Shown here in pieces: positions 28,361 through 37,033 of a DNA stretch of 64,000 nucleotides. The position numbers and the translations under genes were made by a program. The first letter of the stretch is position 1. The number at the start of each line of letters is the position of its first letter. Source of the stretch: Frigoribacterium sp. MEB024 (lineage in GTDB: Bacteria > Actinomycetota > Actinomycetes > Actinomycetales > Microbacteriaceae); the NCBI RefSeq assembly GCF_000878135.1, contig NZ_JXQZ01000101.1, positions 24,782 to 88,781 on the forward strand. The letters are read 5' to 3'. The notes below the pieces were generated by a model. The model saw only the letters and a program-made list of their open reading frames with translations. It did no database searches and was not told the origin of the DNA.

Positions 28361-29323
28361 ATGACCGCCCCCGCCACGACCTCGGCCCCCGCCGTCGTCC
28401 CGAAGCCCAAGCGACGTCCTGCCGACCGGATCTTCTCGGGCAGCACGGTCGTCGCCGGCGGCCTCATCCTCGCGATCCTCGCGGCCGTCGCGCTCTTCCT
28501 CATCGTGCAGAGCATCCCGGCCCTCACCGCGGCTCCCGAGGACGTCTCGCTCTCGGGCTACCCCGGATCGTTCTGGCAGTACGTCGGACCGCTGGCATTC
28601 GGCACGGTCTACGCCGCCGCCCTCGCCCTCCTGATGGCCCTCCCCGTCGCCATCGGCATCGCCCTCTTCATCTCGCACTACGCGCCGCGCAAGCTCGCCC
28701 AGGGACTCGGCTACGTGATCGACCTCCTGGCCGCCGTGCCGTCGGTCGTCTTCGGCCTGTGGGGCAGCATCGTGCTCGCCCCCGCGATCCAGCCCTTCTA
28801 CGACTGGCTGGTCAGCACGTTCGGCTGGTTCCCGCTCTTCGCCGGCCCCGTCTCGGGCACGGGTCGTACCCTCCTGACCGCCTCGATCGTGCTCGCCGTG
28901 ATGATCCTGCCGATCATCACCGCCCTGAGCCGCGAGGTCTTCCTCCAGACGCCGGTGCTGCACGAAGAGGCCGCCCTGGCCCTCGGGGCCACCCGCTGGG
29001 AGATGATCCAGATCGCCGTGCTGCCGTTCGGCCGCCCCGGCGTCATCTCGTCCGCGATGCTGGGCCTCGGGCGTGCTCTCGGCGAGACCATGGCTGTGGC
29101 CCTCGTGCTCTCGCCGGCGCTCGTCATCAACCCCGCGATCCTGACCTCGACGAACTCCTCGACCATCGCGGCGAACATCGCCCTGCGGTTCCCCGAGGCG
29201 CACGACATCGGCATCAACACCCTGATCGCGACCGGCCTCGTGCTGTTCGTCATCACCCTGATCGTGAACTCGATCGCCCGCTACGTCATCAACCGCCGCA
29301 AGGCCTTCTCGGGAGCGAACTGA
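28361..29323 (+). CDS. pstC: Phosphate ABC transporter permease PstC
   Basis: The 320-residue protein has six membrane spans and the BPD permease EAA loop (EEAALALGATRWEMIQIAVLPFG). With PstA it forms the phosphate channel. The stop shares one base with the pstA start (TGATG). Confidence 0.96.
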   Translation: MTAPATTSAPAVVPKPKRRPADRIFSGSTVVAGGLILAILAAVALFLIVQSIPALTAAPEDVSLSGYPGSFWQYVGPLAFGTVYAAALALLMALPVAIGIALFISHYAPRKLAQGLGYVIDLLAAVPSVVFGLWGSIVLAPAIQPFYDWLVSTFGWFPLFAGPVSGTGRTLLTASIVLAVMILPIITALSREVFLQTPVLHEEAALALGATRWEMIQIAVLPFGRPGVISSAMLGLGRALGETMAVALVLSPALVINPAILTSTNSSTIAANIALRFPEAHDIGINTLIATGLVLFVITLIVNSIARYVINRRKAFSGAN

Positions 29324-30417
29324 TGGCCACCACCACCGCCGGCGTGCGCCGGTCCAGCCCCTCGGTCAACGCCCTCACGACGGGCCGTCTGCCCAAGGCC
29401 GCCCCGCTGGTCATCCTGCTCGGCAGCTGGGTCGTCATGGGAGTCGTCTTCGCGCTGCTGAACGCGGCCGGCGTCACCGAGTCGTTCAACTGGGTCGGTG
29501 CGATCATCCTCGGCACCGTGCTCTACGCCGTGCTCGTCTTCGTCGTCGCGATGCAGATCGAGGGCATCCGCCGCGCGAAGGACCGCGTCGTCACGACCGC
29601 CGTCAGTGCCGCGTTCATCATCGCGTTGGTCCCGCTGGTCTCGCTCCTCTTCACGGTCGTGACCTCGGGGACCAACCGGTTCGACGCGGACTTCTTCGCG
29701 ATGTCAATGCGCAACGTCGTCGGAGCCGGCGGCGGTGGCCTGCACGCCATCACCGGCACCCTGCTCATCACGGCGCTGGCCGCGGTCATCTCGGTGCCGA
29801 TCGGCCTGCTGACCGCAATCTACCTCGTCGAGTACGGCCAGGGCCGTCTGGCTCGCGCGATCACGTTCTTCGTCGACGTCATGACGGGCATCCCGTCGAT
29901 CGTCGCCGGCCTGTTCGCCTACGCCCTCTTCGTGATCTTCTTCGGCGAAGGCGTCCGCATGGGCGCCGCGGGCTCCGTGGCACTCGCCGTCCTGATGATC
30001 CCGGTCGTCGTGCGCAGCACGGAAGAGATGCTGAAGCTCGTGCCGAACGAGTTGCGCGAGGCCGCCTACGCCCTCGGCGTGCCGAAGTGGTTGACCATCG
30101 TCAAGGTGGTCATCCCCACCTCGGTCGCCGGCATCACGACCGGCGTCATGCTGGCCATCGCGCGCATCATCGGTGAGACCGCGCCGCTGCTGATCACGGC
30201 GGGGTTCACCGCCAGCATGAACTACAACCTCTTCGACGGTCGCATGCAGTCGCTGCCGGTGTTCGCCTACAGCTCGTACGTGAGCCAGGGCACCGACGCG
30301 GCGGCCTTCATCGACCGGGCCTGGACCTCCGCCCTCACCCTGATCCTCATGGTGATGGCGCTGAACCTGCTGGCCCGCCTGATCGCCCGCGTCTTCGCCC
30401 CCAAGCTCGGCCGCTGA
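29323..30417 (+). CDS. pstA: Phosphate ABC transporter permease PstA
   Basis: The 364-residue protein has six core membrane spans plus extra N-terminal ones; the EAA loop is [22 protein letters not shown]. It is longer than most PstA proteins because of an N-terminal region with about three additional hydrophobic segments, as in other actinobacteria. It is coupled to pstC. Confidence 0.95.
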   Translation: MATTTAGVRRSSPSVNALTTGRLPKAAPLVILLGSWVVMGVVFALLNAAGVTESFNWVGAIILGTVLYAVLVFVVAMQIEGIRRAKDRVVTTAVSAAFIIALVPLVSLLFTVVTSGTNRFDADFFAMSMRNVVGAGGGGLHAITGTLLITALAAVISVPIGLLTAIYLVEYGQGRLARAITFFVDVMTGIPSIVAGLFAYALFVIFFGEGVRMGAAGSVALAVLMIPVVVRSTEEMLKLVPNELREAAYALGVPKWLTIVKVVIPTSVAGITTGVMLAIARIIGETAPLLITAGFTASMNYNLFDGRMQSLPVFAYSSYVSQGTDAAAFIDRAWTSALTLILMVMALNLLARLIARVFAPKLGR

Positions 30418-30481
30418 CCCGGCCGCCCCGACCCACACCCCGTCCCGGCTCCCACCCGGCTCCCACCCCGAAGGAATCACC

Positions 30482-31261
30482 GTGTCCAAGCGCATCGAGG
30501 TCAACGACCTCAACGTCTACTACAGCAAGTTCAAGGCTGTCGAAGACGTCAACATCACCATCGAGCCCCGCACGGTCACCGCGTTCATCGGCCCGTCCGG
30601 CTGTGGCAAGTCGACCTTCCTGCGCACGCTCAACCGCATGCACGAGGTCATCCCCGGTGCCTACGTCGAGGGCGAGGTGCTGATCGACGGCAACGACCTC
30701 TACAGCCCCGGCGTCGACCCCGTCCTGGTCCGTCGTCAGGTCGGCATGGTGTTCCAGCGCCCCAACCCGTTCCCGACGATGAGCATCCGCGACAACGTGC
30801 TCGCGGGCGTCAAGCTCAACAACCGTCGCATGTCGAAGAGCGACCAGGACGGCCTCGTCGAGTCGTCGCTGCAGGGTGCGAACCTCTGGAACGAGGTCAA
30901 GGACCGCCTCGACAAGCCCGGCTCCGGCCTCTCGGGCGGTCAGCAGCAGCGCCTCTGCATCGCACGGGCCATCGCGGTCTCCCCCGACGTCGTGCTGATG
31001 GACGAGCCCTGCTCGGCCCTCGACCCGATCTCGACGCTCGCCATCGAGGACCTCATCGAGGAGCTCAAGCAGCAGTACACGATCGTCATCGTGACCCACA
31101 ACATGCAGCAGGCCAGCCGCGTCAGCGACAAGACCGCGTTCTTCAACATCGCGGGCACCGGCAAGCCCGGCAAGCTGATCGAGTACGACGACACCGCGAA
31201 GATGTTCTCGAACCCGAGCGTGCAGGCCACGGAAGACTACGTGTCGGGACGCTTCGGCTGA
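30482..31261 (+). CDS. pstB: Phosphate ABC transporter ATPase PstB
   Basis: The 259-residue ATPase has Walker [10 protein letters not shown], the PstB Q-loop region [18 protein letters not shown], signature [14 protein letters not shown] and Walker [13 protein letters not shown]. It starts with GTG behind an AAGGAAT site, 64 bp after pstA. It is the last gene of pstSCAB; a perfect 21-bp hairpin lies 60 bp downstream. Confidence 0.97.
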   Translation: MSKRIEVNDLNVYYSKFKAVEDVNITIEPRTVTAFIGPSGCGKSTFLRTLNRMHEVIPGAYVEGEVLIDGNDLYSPGVDPVLVRRQVGMVFQRPNPFPTMSIRDNVLAGVKLNNRRMSKSDQDGLVESSLQGANLWNEVKDRLDKPGSGLSGGQQQRLCIARAIAVSPDVVLMDEPCSALDPISTLAIEDLIEELKQQYTIVIVTHNMQQASRVSDKTAFFNIAGTGKPGKLIEYDDTAKMFSNPSVQATEDYVSGRFG

Positions 31262-31321
31262 TCCGACACCGCGCCTCCTCGGGGTGAGGCGCATCTGCAC
31301 GTCGCGTGTCCGCGAGGTGCA

Positions 31322-31367
31322 CACGAGAAGAGGCGGTCCACCGGGTGGTGGACCGCCTCTTCTCGTG
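31322..31367. terminator. Bidirectional terminator with a 21-bp perfect stem
   Basis: 31322-31342 pairs perfectly with 31347-31367 around a GGGT loop, between the converging pstB and rskA genes. A dispersed-motif copy lies at 31270-31279. Confidence 0.85.
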
Positions 31368-31372
31368 GCTGC

Positions 31373-31424
31373 CGGGTCAGGCGTGCCGGACCAGGCGTGC
31401 CGGGTCAGGCGTGCCGGGTCAGGC
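31373..31424. repeat. 14-bp tandem repeat at the rskA stop codon
   Basis: The unit GGGTCAGGCGTGCC is repeated three to four times (second copy GGACCAGGCGTGCC). The last, partial copy supplies the rskA stop (TCA on the plus strand at 31419-31421). The repeat may extend or shorten the non-coding tail but leaves the gene intact. Confidence 0.8.
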
Positions 31425-32360
31425 GCTGGGGATGGCGACGACCGGGTCGCTGGTCGGCGACGACGATCCACCCGCGGGCTCGACCGTGATGCCGACCGTG
31501 TCGCCTGCGTTCATCTCGCCCTTGAGCACGTGGGTGGCCGGGGCGTTCGACGAGGCGTCGAAGGTACCAGCGGGCACGGCACCGTCGTCGTTGATGTACC
31601 AGAGCTCGTAGGTCTGGTCGCCGGGCAGCGAGGTCATCCCGTCGACGACGACGGCCGAGCGACCGAGTTCGTTCGACCAGATGAGCGTCGCCTTGCCACC
31701 GGTGCTGACGTCGGCCACCGAGCGCTGGAAGTCGCTCGCGGCGTAGATCTCGTCGATGCCGGAGGCCTGCTGCTCTTGCTGCTGGCCGGACTGACCGAGG
31801 CCCTCGACGAGGGCTCCACCGCCGAAGAAGAGCGCGGCAGCCGCGGCGGCCGCACCGAGGACGGCGACGGGACGCGTGAACCAGCGACGGTGCGCGGCCC
31901 CGGTCGGCGTGAGGACGCGGGCGCCCTCGGACTCGCTCGGCTCCATCTCGGGGGCCGGGGCACGCTCGACGCGACGTTCGTGGTCGTCGTCACCCGCGCC
32001 TCCTGCGGTCGTCGCGATGTCGTGGTCTGCCGTGGGGCTCGTCGGGGTCGTCGCGGTGAGCGGAGCCCGCTGCGGCGTCGACGCGATGAGGTCGAGCACG
32101 CTGGCGCGGAGCCCCGCCGACGGGGTGACGGGCCGGGCCGCGTGGGCGAGCAGCAATGCGGTCTCTCTCAATTCGGCCACCTCCGTCCTGGTGTCGTCGT
32201 GCTGGTCTGATGTGTCGTCGAGGAGTGCCTCGAACGCGTCTCGTTCGTCGTCGCTCAGTGCGTTGAGCACGTAGGCGCCGGACAGGTGGTCGGTGTCGGT
32301 TCTCGTGGTGCCCGCGTCGTCCGCGTGGCGGCCGTGCGTGGGCTCGTCGTGGTCGGTCAC
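31419..32360 (-). CDS. rskA: Anti-sigma-K factor RskA family protein
   Basis: The 313-residue protein has an N-terminal anti-sigma zinc-finger-like domain (LSGAYVLNALSDDERDAFEALL), a linker, one membrane span (about residues 168-187) and an extracytoplasmic RskA C-terminal domain (WSNELGRSAVVVDGMTSLPGDQTYELWYI). Regulated proteolysis of RskA frees SigK. The GTG start overlaps sigK by four bases. A dispersed-motif copy (31995-32004) encodes Gly-Gly-Ala-Gly in the linker. Confidence 0.92.
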   Translation of the reverse strand: MTDHDEPTHGRHADDAGTTRTDTDHLSGAYVLNALSDDERDAFEALLDDTSDQHDDTRTEVAELRETALLLAHAARPVTPSAGLRASVLDLIASTPQRAPLTATTPTSPTADHDIATTAGGAGDDDHERRVERAPAPEMEPSESEGARVLTPTGAAHRRWFTRPVAVLGAAAAAAALFFGGGALVEGLGQSGQQQEQQASGIDEIYAASDFQRSVADVSTGGKATLIWSNELGRSAVVVDGMTSLPGDQTYELWYINDDGAVPAGTFDASSNAPATHVLKGEMNAGDTVGITVEPAGGSSSPTSDPVVAIPSA

Positions 32361-32953
32361 GAAGCCACCCCCATCTCGTCGCGCAGACGGATCATGCCGT
32401 CGCGCAGTCTGGTCTTGACCGTGCCGATCGGCACGTCCAACAGTTTCGCGACCTCGCTGTGGCTGAGGCCGCCGTAGTAGGCGAGCTTCACCGCCTGCCG
32501 TTGCAGTTCGGTGAGGCGCCCGAGGGCCCGCTCGACCCGCTCGTGCTCGATGCGGATCTCGACGGACTCGGTGACCGAGTCGTAGTCGGTCTCGAGGTCG
32601 CGCACACCGATCTTGAGGTCGCGGTCGCGCCCTGCCTGGGAAGCGCGGATGCGGTCGACGGCGCGGCGGTGCGCCATCGTGAGCATCCAGCTGGCGGCGC
32701 TGCCCCGGGCGGAGTCGAAGCGCGTGGCGTTCTGCCAGATCTCGAGGAAGACCTCTTGGGTCACCTCTTCGGACTGGGCATGGTCTTTCAGGAGGCGCTT
32801 GATCAGACCCAGCACACGGGGTGCCGTCTGGTCGTACAGCTCGGCGAAAGCGGCCTGATCACCCTGCGCGACCCGCGGCAACAACATGTCGGGGGTCGAC
32901 GGAGCGGGCCCGCTCTCGGGTGTCTCTGTCTCTCGGGTCACGAGTTCGAGCAT
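32357..32953 (-). CDS. sigK: ECF RNA polymerase sigma factor SigK
   Basis: The protein has ECF regions 2 (AFAELYDQTAPRVLGLIKRL and the SWMLTMAHRRAVDRIR -10-binding helix) and 4 (LTELQRQAVKLAYYGGLSHSEVAKLLDVPIGTVKTRLRDGM). The ATG at 32953 (198 residues) has GGAGG at 11-base spacing; a GTG at 32977 lacks one. It forms a two-gene operon with its anti-sigma factor. Confidence 0.93.
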   Translation of the reverse strand: MLELVTRETETPESGPAPSTPDMLLPRVAQGDQAAFAELYDQTAPRVLGLIKRLLKDHAQSEEVTQEVFLEIWQNATRFDSARGSAASWMLTMAHRRAVDRIRASQAGRDRDLKIGVRDLETDYDSVTESVEIRIEHERVERALGRLTELQRQAVKLAYYGGLSHSEVAKLLDVPIGTVKTRLRDGMIRLRDEMGVAS

Positions 32954-33030
32954 GTCAGGGTTCACCTCCGGTCGCACTGTTCGTCGGTTCGTGGGTCACG
33001 ATCCGGGGCGGATCGTGATGTGGGGCTGGT

Positions 33031-33099
33031 GGTGCTTCGTGGTGCGGTGTTCGTGGTGCTTCGTGGTGCGGTGTTCGTGGTGCCGTGTTCTTGGTGCGG
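33031..33099. repeat. 24-bp tandem repeat upstream of sigK
   Basis: Two exact 24-bp copies (33031-33054, 33055-33078), each with two GTGGTGC-like heptads, and a third degenerate partial copy to 33099. Confidence 0.85.
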
Positions 33100-33430
33100 A
33101 CGGGACCCCCTGCGATGCGGCCGTCTGGGATGGCGTTCAGGCCCGGTGCATCGCAGGGAGACCAGCCCGCCGACGCCCGAAGCTTAGGGAGGACGGATGT
33201 CGGCGGGGGATCGTGGATCCCTCACGTCAATGGTTCGGTACGGGGAGCCAGGCGGATTGGGCGAACATCCGGACGCGCTCGTGTCGCTCGGTCGGCACTC
33301 CGGGCCGAATCCGACCCACAGCGGACCGGAAGGCGTGCCGAACCCGACCGACAAGCCCCGACGCGCCGCTCATTTTTCTTCTGCAGCTGCCGGACGCTGT
33401 CCAGTTGTCGCGAATTGCACACTGACGCGG

Positions 33431-33460
33431 GGACGAGGAGGCGCGGGCACGTCACGAGGA
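33431..33460. repeat. 30-bp exact repeat, copy 1 (other copy 46842-46871)
   Basis: The 30 bases at 33431-33460 are identical to those at 46842-46871. Each copy includes the 10-mer AGGAGGCGCG and extends it by GGCACGTCACGAGGA. Both lie in gaps without genes. Confidence 0.9.
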
Positions 33461-33740
33461 GGATGGCGGTCGATCGTCACGCCGACTCTCGACCGAGCAC
33501 TCGTCTCGGGAGGAAGAGGTGCCGGACCGCAGAAACGCCTCTCGGCGCGAGGCCGCTCGAAGCGGCTAAATTTGGAGCCCGGGGTTACTGCGGCCCGACC
33601 ACAGAGACATTACCCGCCTCGAGCCTGGCGGTCCGACGAGTTCGCGTCGTGCGAACGCCGCACGGGTCCGCGCGTGTCGGGCCCGGCCCGCCCGATGGGA
33701 TGCGGCCCGGCTCTGGACTCGGACGCGCGCGGGGCGCCGC

Positions 33741-34370
33741 TCAGTCGAGGCTGTCGTCGCGCCACAGGTGGGCGCAGGCGACGAGGTCGACCCCGAGTTC
33801 GCTGAAGCGCAGCGCGCGGCGCGTGAGTTCGCCGGCGCGATCGGACCCGGCGGCGTCCTGGTCGTCGGCGACCGAGGTGGCGCCGGCGGCGGCGAGGCGG
33901 CAGAACGCGGCACCTCGCTCGAGCGCGATGGCGAAGTCCCCGACGAAGACACCGCGGAGGATCAGGTCGGCGAGTTCGAGGATCTCTTCCGGGCTGGCCG
34001 GGGCCGGGGCGCCCGCGACCACCGGGTCGATCGTGGTGGCGACCTCGACCCCCCGCTCGAAGAGCTGGGTGACCTCGACGGGGTTCTGCCGGATGACGGC
34101 CCGTACCAGGTAGATGCGCCAGAGAGCACCGGGCAGGCTGTGCGGGCTGGCCCGGGCCCACAACTCGGCGACCGCGTCGATGCCGTGCTGGTCGGTGAAC
34201 GTGACGAGCCGGTCGAGGATCTCGGGGCTCGGGTCGTGCTTGACGCGGGCGACGAGGGCCGAGGCCGACTCGTGGGCGACGCGGTTCATCGTCGCGGGGT
34301 CGTCTCCGCCCTGGAAGGCTTCGAACTCGGACCCCGAGAACTGGGTCGGGCGGTGGAATGGTCTCGGCAT
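33741..34370 (-). CDS. Conserved protein of unknown function
   Basis: The 209-residue soluble protein starts MPRPFHRPTQFSGSEFEAFQ and is largely helical and acidic (ELWARASPHSLPGALWRIYLVRAVIRQNP). No catalytic motif or signal is seen. The ATG at 34370 is preferred over a TTG/GTG-type start at 34400. Codon use is that of a real gene. It is divergent from the tRNA-Lys gene. Confidence 0.75.
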   Translation of the reverse strand: MPRPFHRPTQFSGSEFEAFQGGDDPATMNRVAHESASALVARVKHDPSPEILDRLVTFTDQHGIDAVAELWARASPHSLPGALWRIYLVRAVIRQNPVEVTQLFERGVEVATTIDPVVAGAPAPASPEEILELADLILRGVFVGDFAIALERGAAFCRLAAAGATSVADDQDAAGSDRAGELTRRALRFSELGVDLVACAHLWRDDSLD

Positions 34371-34519
34371 CGGACCCACGATAGGCGCGACCACCGACAC
34401 CGAGCCGAGCGTTCGCCCACGGCATCACGGTCGACACGACGTCGATGCCGACTCCGCCGAGGAGGCGCGGGTCGGCCTGGCGAGCAGGAGGCGCGGCATC
34501 CCGTAAAGTGGACGCGCAC

Positions 34520-34592
34520 GGGCCTCTAGCTCAGTTGGTAGAGCATCGGACTTTTAATCCGCGGGTCGTGGGTTCGAGCCCCACGGGGCCCA
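34520..34592 (+). tRNA. tRNA-Lys (anticodon TTT)
   Basis: A 73-base cloverleaf: acceptor GGGCCTC pairs with GGGGCCC (34585-34591), the D arm has AGCTCAGTTGGTAGAGC, the anticodon loop CTTTTAA carries TTT, and the T arm is GTGGGTTCGAGCCCCAC. The discriminator is A, and CCA is not encoded. Two dispersed-motif copies lie just upstream (34460 and 34486). Confidence 0.98.
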
Positions 34593-35074
34593 CTTGTATC
34601 CGTCGCAGTCCCTGCGATGCTCGACGTCGTCCGGCCTCCGAGCCCGCGTCCAGTGACTCGGCCTCCGAGCCCGCGTTCCGGTGACTTCAGAGGCCGCACC
34701 CTGCCGCCGGGGAAGGCGGGGCCGACGTCGCACCCGAATGCGGCGGCCCCACCACGAGAGACCGAACCCGAATCCTGTCCCCCGATTTCAGGTGGGTCCC
34801 ACCCACCTGGCATGCGCAGAACATACGCCCTGAAGACGTCACGTGTCGGCTTTTCTGTCGAGGACGAGAGAAAGCGCCCCTCCGGTTCGGGCCGGGAGGG
34901 GCGCTCGGCCTCCTCGCGACAGCTGTCGGACAAGCCGACGGTGTCGTTACGGGGTACGCCAGGGTTACGGGACCCTGGGGAGACAGCAGTGGACGCTACG
35001 CTCACCCAAACCGGCCGGTCCCAGGTTCGCGCAATCCGGACAGTGCGCTCGCCACCCCTCGTCGGTGAGGGCCA
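34593..35074. other. 482-bp stretch without a recognisable gene, downstream of tRNA-Lys
   Basis: It holds a direct repeat of CGGCCTCCGAGCCCGCGT (34632-34649 and 34659-34676) and an 11-bp-stem hairpin (AGCGCCCCTCC at 34873-34883 with GGAGGGGCGCT at 34895-34905). No frame looks coding. The region beside a tRNA gene could be a former integration site, but no tRNA 3'-end duplication is visible. Confidence 0.6.
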
Positions 35075-36016
35075 CTAGACGCCGACCGCCCGGTACCTCA
35101 CACCCCAGCTGCCCGTCCACGTCTCGCCCGGGTCGAGCCACCGCAGCCCCTCCCCCGAGGCCAGTGCGTTGGCCGGTGCCGTCATCGGCTCGGCGGCCAC
35201 GGCCAACCCCTTCACCCCGTCGCGGGGGAAGTTGCGGGGCGTGAACACCTGCACGTACTCGAACGACGGGTCTTGCCAGAGCTCGGTCGCCGAACCGTCG
35301 GGGGCCGTGAACGTCGTGGTGCGGATGCCGTCGGCGTCGGGCTCGACGTCGCGGTAGCCCGTGTCGAGGTCGAGGTCGCCCAGGCGCGGGCCCTGCGACA
35401 GGTCGAACTCGGTACCGGCCACGGGTGACGTGCCGACCGGGATGCTCGCCTCGTCCGTCTCGTACCGCGTCGCCGCCGCGAGCGTGACGGTCAACGTCGC
35501 CGGATCGTGGTCGCCCACCCGGAAGAACGGGTGCGACCCGACGGCGAACGGGGCCCGGTCGGGGCCGACGTTCGTGATCGTGTGCGTGACGACCATGCCG
35601 TCGACGACGAGTTCGTGCCTCACCGTCGTGTCGAGCTGGAACGGGTACCCGTGCTGCGGGAACACCGTCGCCCCGAGCGTCACGGCGTGGGGCTCGCGCT
35701 CGACCACCCGGTAGGCCGTGTAGCGCAGCAGCCCGTGGCTGGCGTTGCCCTTGGCCGGCTCGGTGAGGTCGAGCTGCTGCTCGCGCCCGTCGAGCGTCCA
35801 GCGTCCGCCGGCGACGCGGTTCGGCCAGGGCACGAGGGTGATGCCACAGGCCGAGGGCGGCGCCTCGTCGGCGCCGAACGTCTCGGTCAGGGCGACGCCG
35901 TCGACGGCCAGCGCGCGGATGCCCGCCGCCACCTGCGTGACGACACCCGTGACGCGGTGCCCGTCGTGCTCGAGGGTGAGGTCGTACTGCTCTCCGGTCG
36001 GGTTGCTCGTCGTCAT
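35075..36016 (-). CDS. Aldose 1-epimerase family protein
   Basis: The 313-residue protein has the galactose-mutarotase fold with the family's NASHGLLR (active-site His), the second His in VGSHPFFRVG, and the acidic region near the end. Members convert alpha- and beta-anomers of galactose or related sugars. It stands beside the DeoR regulator and galTK and converges on nothing; the same strand carries the regulator 71 bp upstream, so they may be co-transcribed. Confidence 0.9.
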   Translation of the reverse strand: MTTSNPTGEQYDLTLEHDGHRVTGVVTQVAAGIRALAVDGVALTETFGADEAPPSACGITLVPWPNRVAGGRWTLDGREQQLDLTEPAKGNASHGLLRYTAYRVVEREPHAVTLGATVFPQHGYPFQLDTTVRHELVVDGMVVTHTITNVGPDRAPFAVGSHPFFRVGDHDPATLTVTLAAATRYETDEASIPVGTSPVAGTEFDLSQGPRLGDLDLDTGYRDVEPDADGIRTTTFTAPDGSATELWQDPSFEYVQVFTPRNFPRDGVKGLAVAAEPMTAPANALASGEGLRWLDPGETWTGSWGVRYRAVGV

Positions 36017-36087
36017 CGTTCCAGTCTCGCTCTCGGGTGTCGGTGGCGTCCGGGATCTCGCGCGGCCCCTGACGAGGGACCACGGAC

Positions 36088-36954
36088 TCAGGGACGCGAG
36101 GAGGCCGGGTCGTGAGGAGGCGCGTCGACCTCGCCCGCGCCTCCTGCGGTCACGACGGCGAGGCCGGCCCGACGCAGCTCGGCGACGGCGGCGGCGTCGG
36201 CACCCGCCGTGACGAGCCCCTCGAAGGTGTCGAGCGGCCCGATGACGCCCAGGTGGGCCTCGCCGAGCTTGCTGCCGTCGGCCACGATGTACGACCGTCG
36301 GGCGGTCTGGGTCATGAGGCGCTTGAGATCGGTCTCGGGCAGGTTGACGTTGGTCACGCCGTGGGTCGCGTGGACGCCGGTGCAGCCGATGAACGCCAGG
36401 TCGGCCGTCACGCTCGCGAACACGCTCGTCGCCAGCGGGTTGACCAGCGAGTGCTGCAGCGGTCGCAAGGTGCCGCCCGACACGATCACCGTGAAGCGCG
36501 GCACCGCCTGCTCGAGCGCCAGCGCGATGGTGAGGCCGTTCGTCACGACCACGACCCCCTCGAGGTCGTGCCGCTCGAGCAGGGCCAGCGCGATCTGCGT
36601 GGTCGTCGTGCCGACGTCGAGCACGACGCAGTCGCCCGAGCGCACGAGCGACGCGGCCTCGACCCCGATGGCCCTCTTGGCCTCGGTCGAGACCGAGCTC
36701 TCTTCTTCGAACGGCCTCTCGGCCGGCCGGTCGACCGACAGCGCCCCGCCGTGGACCCGCGAGAGCAGGCCCTCGGCCGCCAGACTCTCGAGGTCGGTGC
36801 GGATCGTCACCTCGGACAACCGGAACTCGCGCGCCAGCTCGGCCGTGCGCACGAACCCGCGACGCCCGACGAGGTCGGCGATGCGGTCACGACGTCGCTC
36901 GCCCGGCAGCGGTTCGGGCCTCGGCACCGGGGGCGGGATCGAGTTGCCGTTCAC
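36088..36954 (-). CDS. DeoR/GlpR-type transcriptional regulator of the galactose cluster
   Basis: The protein has an N-terminal DeoR HTH (RRDRIADLVGRRGFVRTAELAREFRLSEVTIRTDLESLAAEGLLSRVHGGAL) and the DeoRC sugar-phosphate sensor domain (VVLDVGTTTTQIALAL). The GTG at 36954 is taken as start (288 residues); longer frames would run through the operator. It is divergent from galTK and likely represses them. Two motif copies in opposite orientation (36115 and 36136) encode its C-terminal tail. Confidence 0.9.
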   Translation of the reverse strand: MNGNSIPPPVPRPEPLPGERRRDRIADLVGRRGFVRTAELAREFRLSEVTIRTDLESLAAEGLLSRVHGGALSVDRPAERPFEEESSVSTEAKRAIGVEAASLVRSGDCVVLDVGTTTTQIALALLERHDLEGVVVVTNGLTIALALEQAVPRFTVIVSGGTLRPLQHSLVNPLATSVFASVTADLAFIGCTGVHATHGVTNVNLPETDLKRLMTQTARRSYIVADGSKLGEAHLGVIGPLDTFEGLVTAGADAAAVAELRRAGLAVVTAGGAGEVDAPPHDPASSRP

Positions 36955-36962
36955 CCGGCCAG

Positions 36963-36992
36963 TTTCGTATGCTTTCACGTACTTTCGCAACT
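36963..36992. promoter_or_regulatory. DeoR operator: three 10-bp TTTC direct repeats
   Basis: TTTCGTATGC, TTTCACGTAC and TTTCGCAACT follow one another without gaps between the divergent DeoR and galT genes. TTTC-type direct repeats at about 10-bp spacing are typical binding sites of GlpR/DeoR repressors. Confidence 0.7.
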
Positions 36993-37033
36993 GCAAGTCG
37001 TGGTCGCGAGTGCCCCGAACTGAAGGAGGCGCG

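Larger units (their letters stand above)
32978..33740. other. 763-bp stretch without a recognisable gene, upstream of sigK
   Basis: No open frame here has gene-like codon use. The stretch holds a 24-bp tandem repeat (33031-33099), an 11-bp inverted repeat (CCCTGCGATGC at 33108-33118 with GCATCGCAGGG at 33148-33158), a less GC-rich patch around 33370-33420, a dispersed-motif copy inside a 30-bp repeat (33431-33460), and an A/T-containing segment near 33565-33615. The last could hold a promoter, but no clear one could be assigned. A structured RNA is possible; I recognised none. Confidence 0.6.

Noticed and set aside
33197..33805. 202-codon plus-strand frame in the gap upstream of sigK
   Set aside because: Its composition is unlike neighbouring genes, it overlaps the end of a real minus-strand gene, and it has no recognisable domain.
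34593..35074. Integration site of a mobile element next to tRNA-Lys
   Set aside because: I find no duplicated tRNA 3' end, integrase or recombinase in the window.
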